Below are positions 6,267 to 6,617 of a stretch of DNA of 6,617 nucleotides, one piece after another. The DNA comes from Hyphomicrobiaceae bacterium. Lineage in GTDB: Bacteria > Pseudomonadota > Alphaproteobacteria > Rhizobiales > Hyphomicrobiaceae. The stretch is from NCBI GenBank assembly GCA_020442225.1, contig JAGRKR010000407.1, forward strand, positions 563 through 7,179, written 5' to 3'. The notes under the pieces are model-generated. The model was not told where the DNA came from, made no database searches, and saw only the letters and a program-made list of their open reading frames with translations. The position numbers and the translations under genes were made by a program. Position 1 is the first letter of the stretch; every line of letters begins with the position of its first letter.

Positions 6267-6617
6267 CTACCCGACGACGCCGATGTACCAGGGTATGAAC
6301 TCGTGGCGGCCGAGGCCCAGCAGCTCGCTCTTGGTCGGCTTGCCCGAAGCGGTCGCAAGCATAAGCTCGAAAATTCGCTGCCCCATCTCCTCGATCGAGA
6401 CATCGCCATCGAGGACCTCGCCGCAGTTGATGTCCATGTCCTCCTCCATGCGGCGGTACATGGGCGTATTCGTCGCGAGCTTGAGCGAGGGAGCGGGAAC
6501 GGAGCCGAAGCACGAGCCGCGCCCGGTGGTGAAGGCGACGAGGTTTGCGCCCCCGGCGATCTGGCCGGTCGCGGACACCGGATCGAAGCCGGGCGTATCC
6601 ATGAACACGAAGCCCTT
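6267..6617 (-). CDS. UxaA-family hydro-lyase (altronate dehydratase-like), C-terminal part, truncated by the window edge
   Basis: Read on the minus strand from 6617, the frame is open for 116 residues to a TAG at 6269-6267; the start lies beyond the right edge. The sequence holds the conserved C-terminal core of UxaA/GarD-type sugar-acid dehydratases: MDTPGFDPVSATGQIAGGAN, then FTTGRGSCFGS, LKLATNTPMYRRMEEDMDIN with a following Cys-Gly, and the end motif HEFIPWYIG. Family members remove water from altronate, galactarate or related hydroxy acids using a divalent metal; the same superfamily includes the large subunit of sulfolactate sulfo-lyase (SuyB), so a desulfonating role cannot be excluded from this part alone. 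A GTG at 6608-6606 is internal to conserved sequence and is not the start. It converges with the importer operon with a 45-base gap, so it is separately transcribed. Full-length proteins are about 380-500 residues, so most of the gene is unseen. Confidence 0.9.
   Translation of the reverse strand, partial: KGFVFMDTPGFDPVSATGQIAGGANLVAFTTGRGSCFGSVPAPSLKLATNTPMYRRMEEDMDINCGEVLDGDVSIEEMGQRIFELMLATASGKPTKSELLGLGRHEFIPWYIGVVG

Overview
This window looks like part of the chromosome of a GC-rich (roughly mid-60s % by eye) proteobacterium. The gene families and their arrangement would fit an alphaproteobacterium of the Rhizobiales type, but no taxonomic marker is present. Base composition and codon choice look even throughout. 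I see no insertion sequence, tRNA, rRNA, CRISPR array or phage gene.

Layout. The first 282 bases hold the C-terminal 93 codons of a plus-strand gene, possibly of the NIPSNAP type (weak call). A strong GC-rich hairpin lies directly on its stop codon and begins a 157-base intergenic stretch, the only sizeable gap in the window. Six plus-strand genes then run in close file: amidohydrolase-2 family protein (440-1306), SDR-family protein (1303-2094), PaaK-like CoA ligase (2109-3533), ABC permease (3530-4291), periplasmic substrate-binding protein (4330-5364) and ABC ATPase (5409-6221). Two junctions are 4-base ATGA overlaps and the others are gaps of 14, 38 and 44 bases, so one operon is likely. 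The last gene, on the minus strand and converging on the operon, is the C-terminal part of a UxaA-family (altronate dehydratase-like) hydro-lyase that runs off the right edge.

How the genes may work together. The last three operon genes form a complete SsuABC/TauABC/NMT1-type importer: binding protein, membrane channel and ATPase. The first three look like cytoplasmic catabolic enzymes. The simplest reading is uptake of a small, probably carboxylated and perhaps aromatic compound, followed by CoA activation, an SDR step and an amidohydrolase-family C-C or C-O cleavage. The set CoA ligase + SDR + amidohydrolase-2 resembles the CoA-dependent non-beta-oxidative route for hydroxycinnamates, but no enoyl-CoA hydratase is in view and the substrate cannot be read from the sequence.

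The most notable point is that two of the enzymes lack textbook active-site residues. The SDR has none of the Ser/Tyr/Lys triad, and the amidohydrolase keeps the HxH motif and the late Asp but lacks His at two usual metal-ligand positions. Both patterns may be properties of their subfamilies rather than decay, since every frame is intact.
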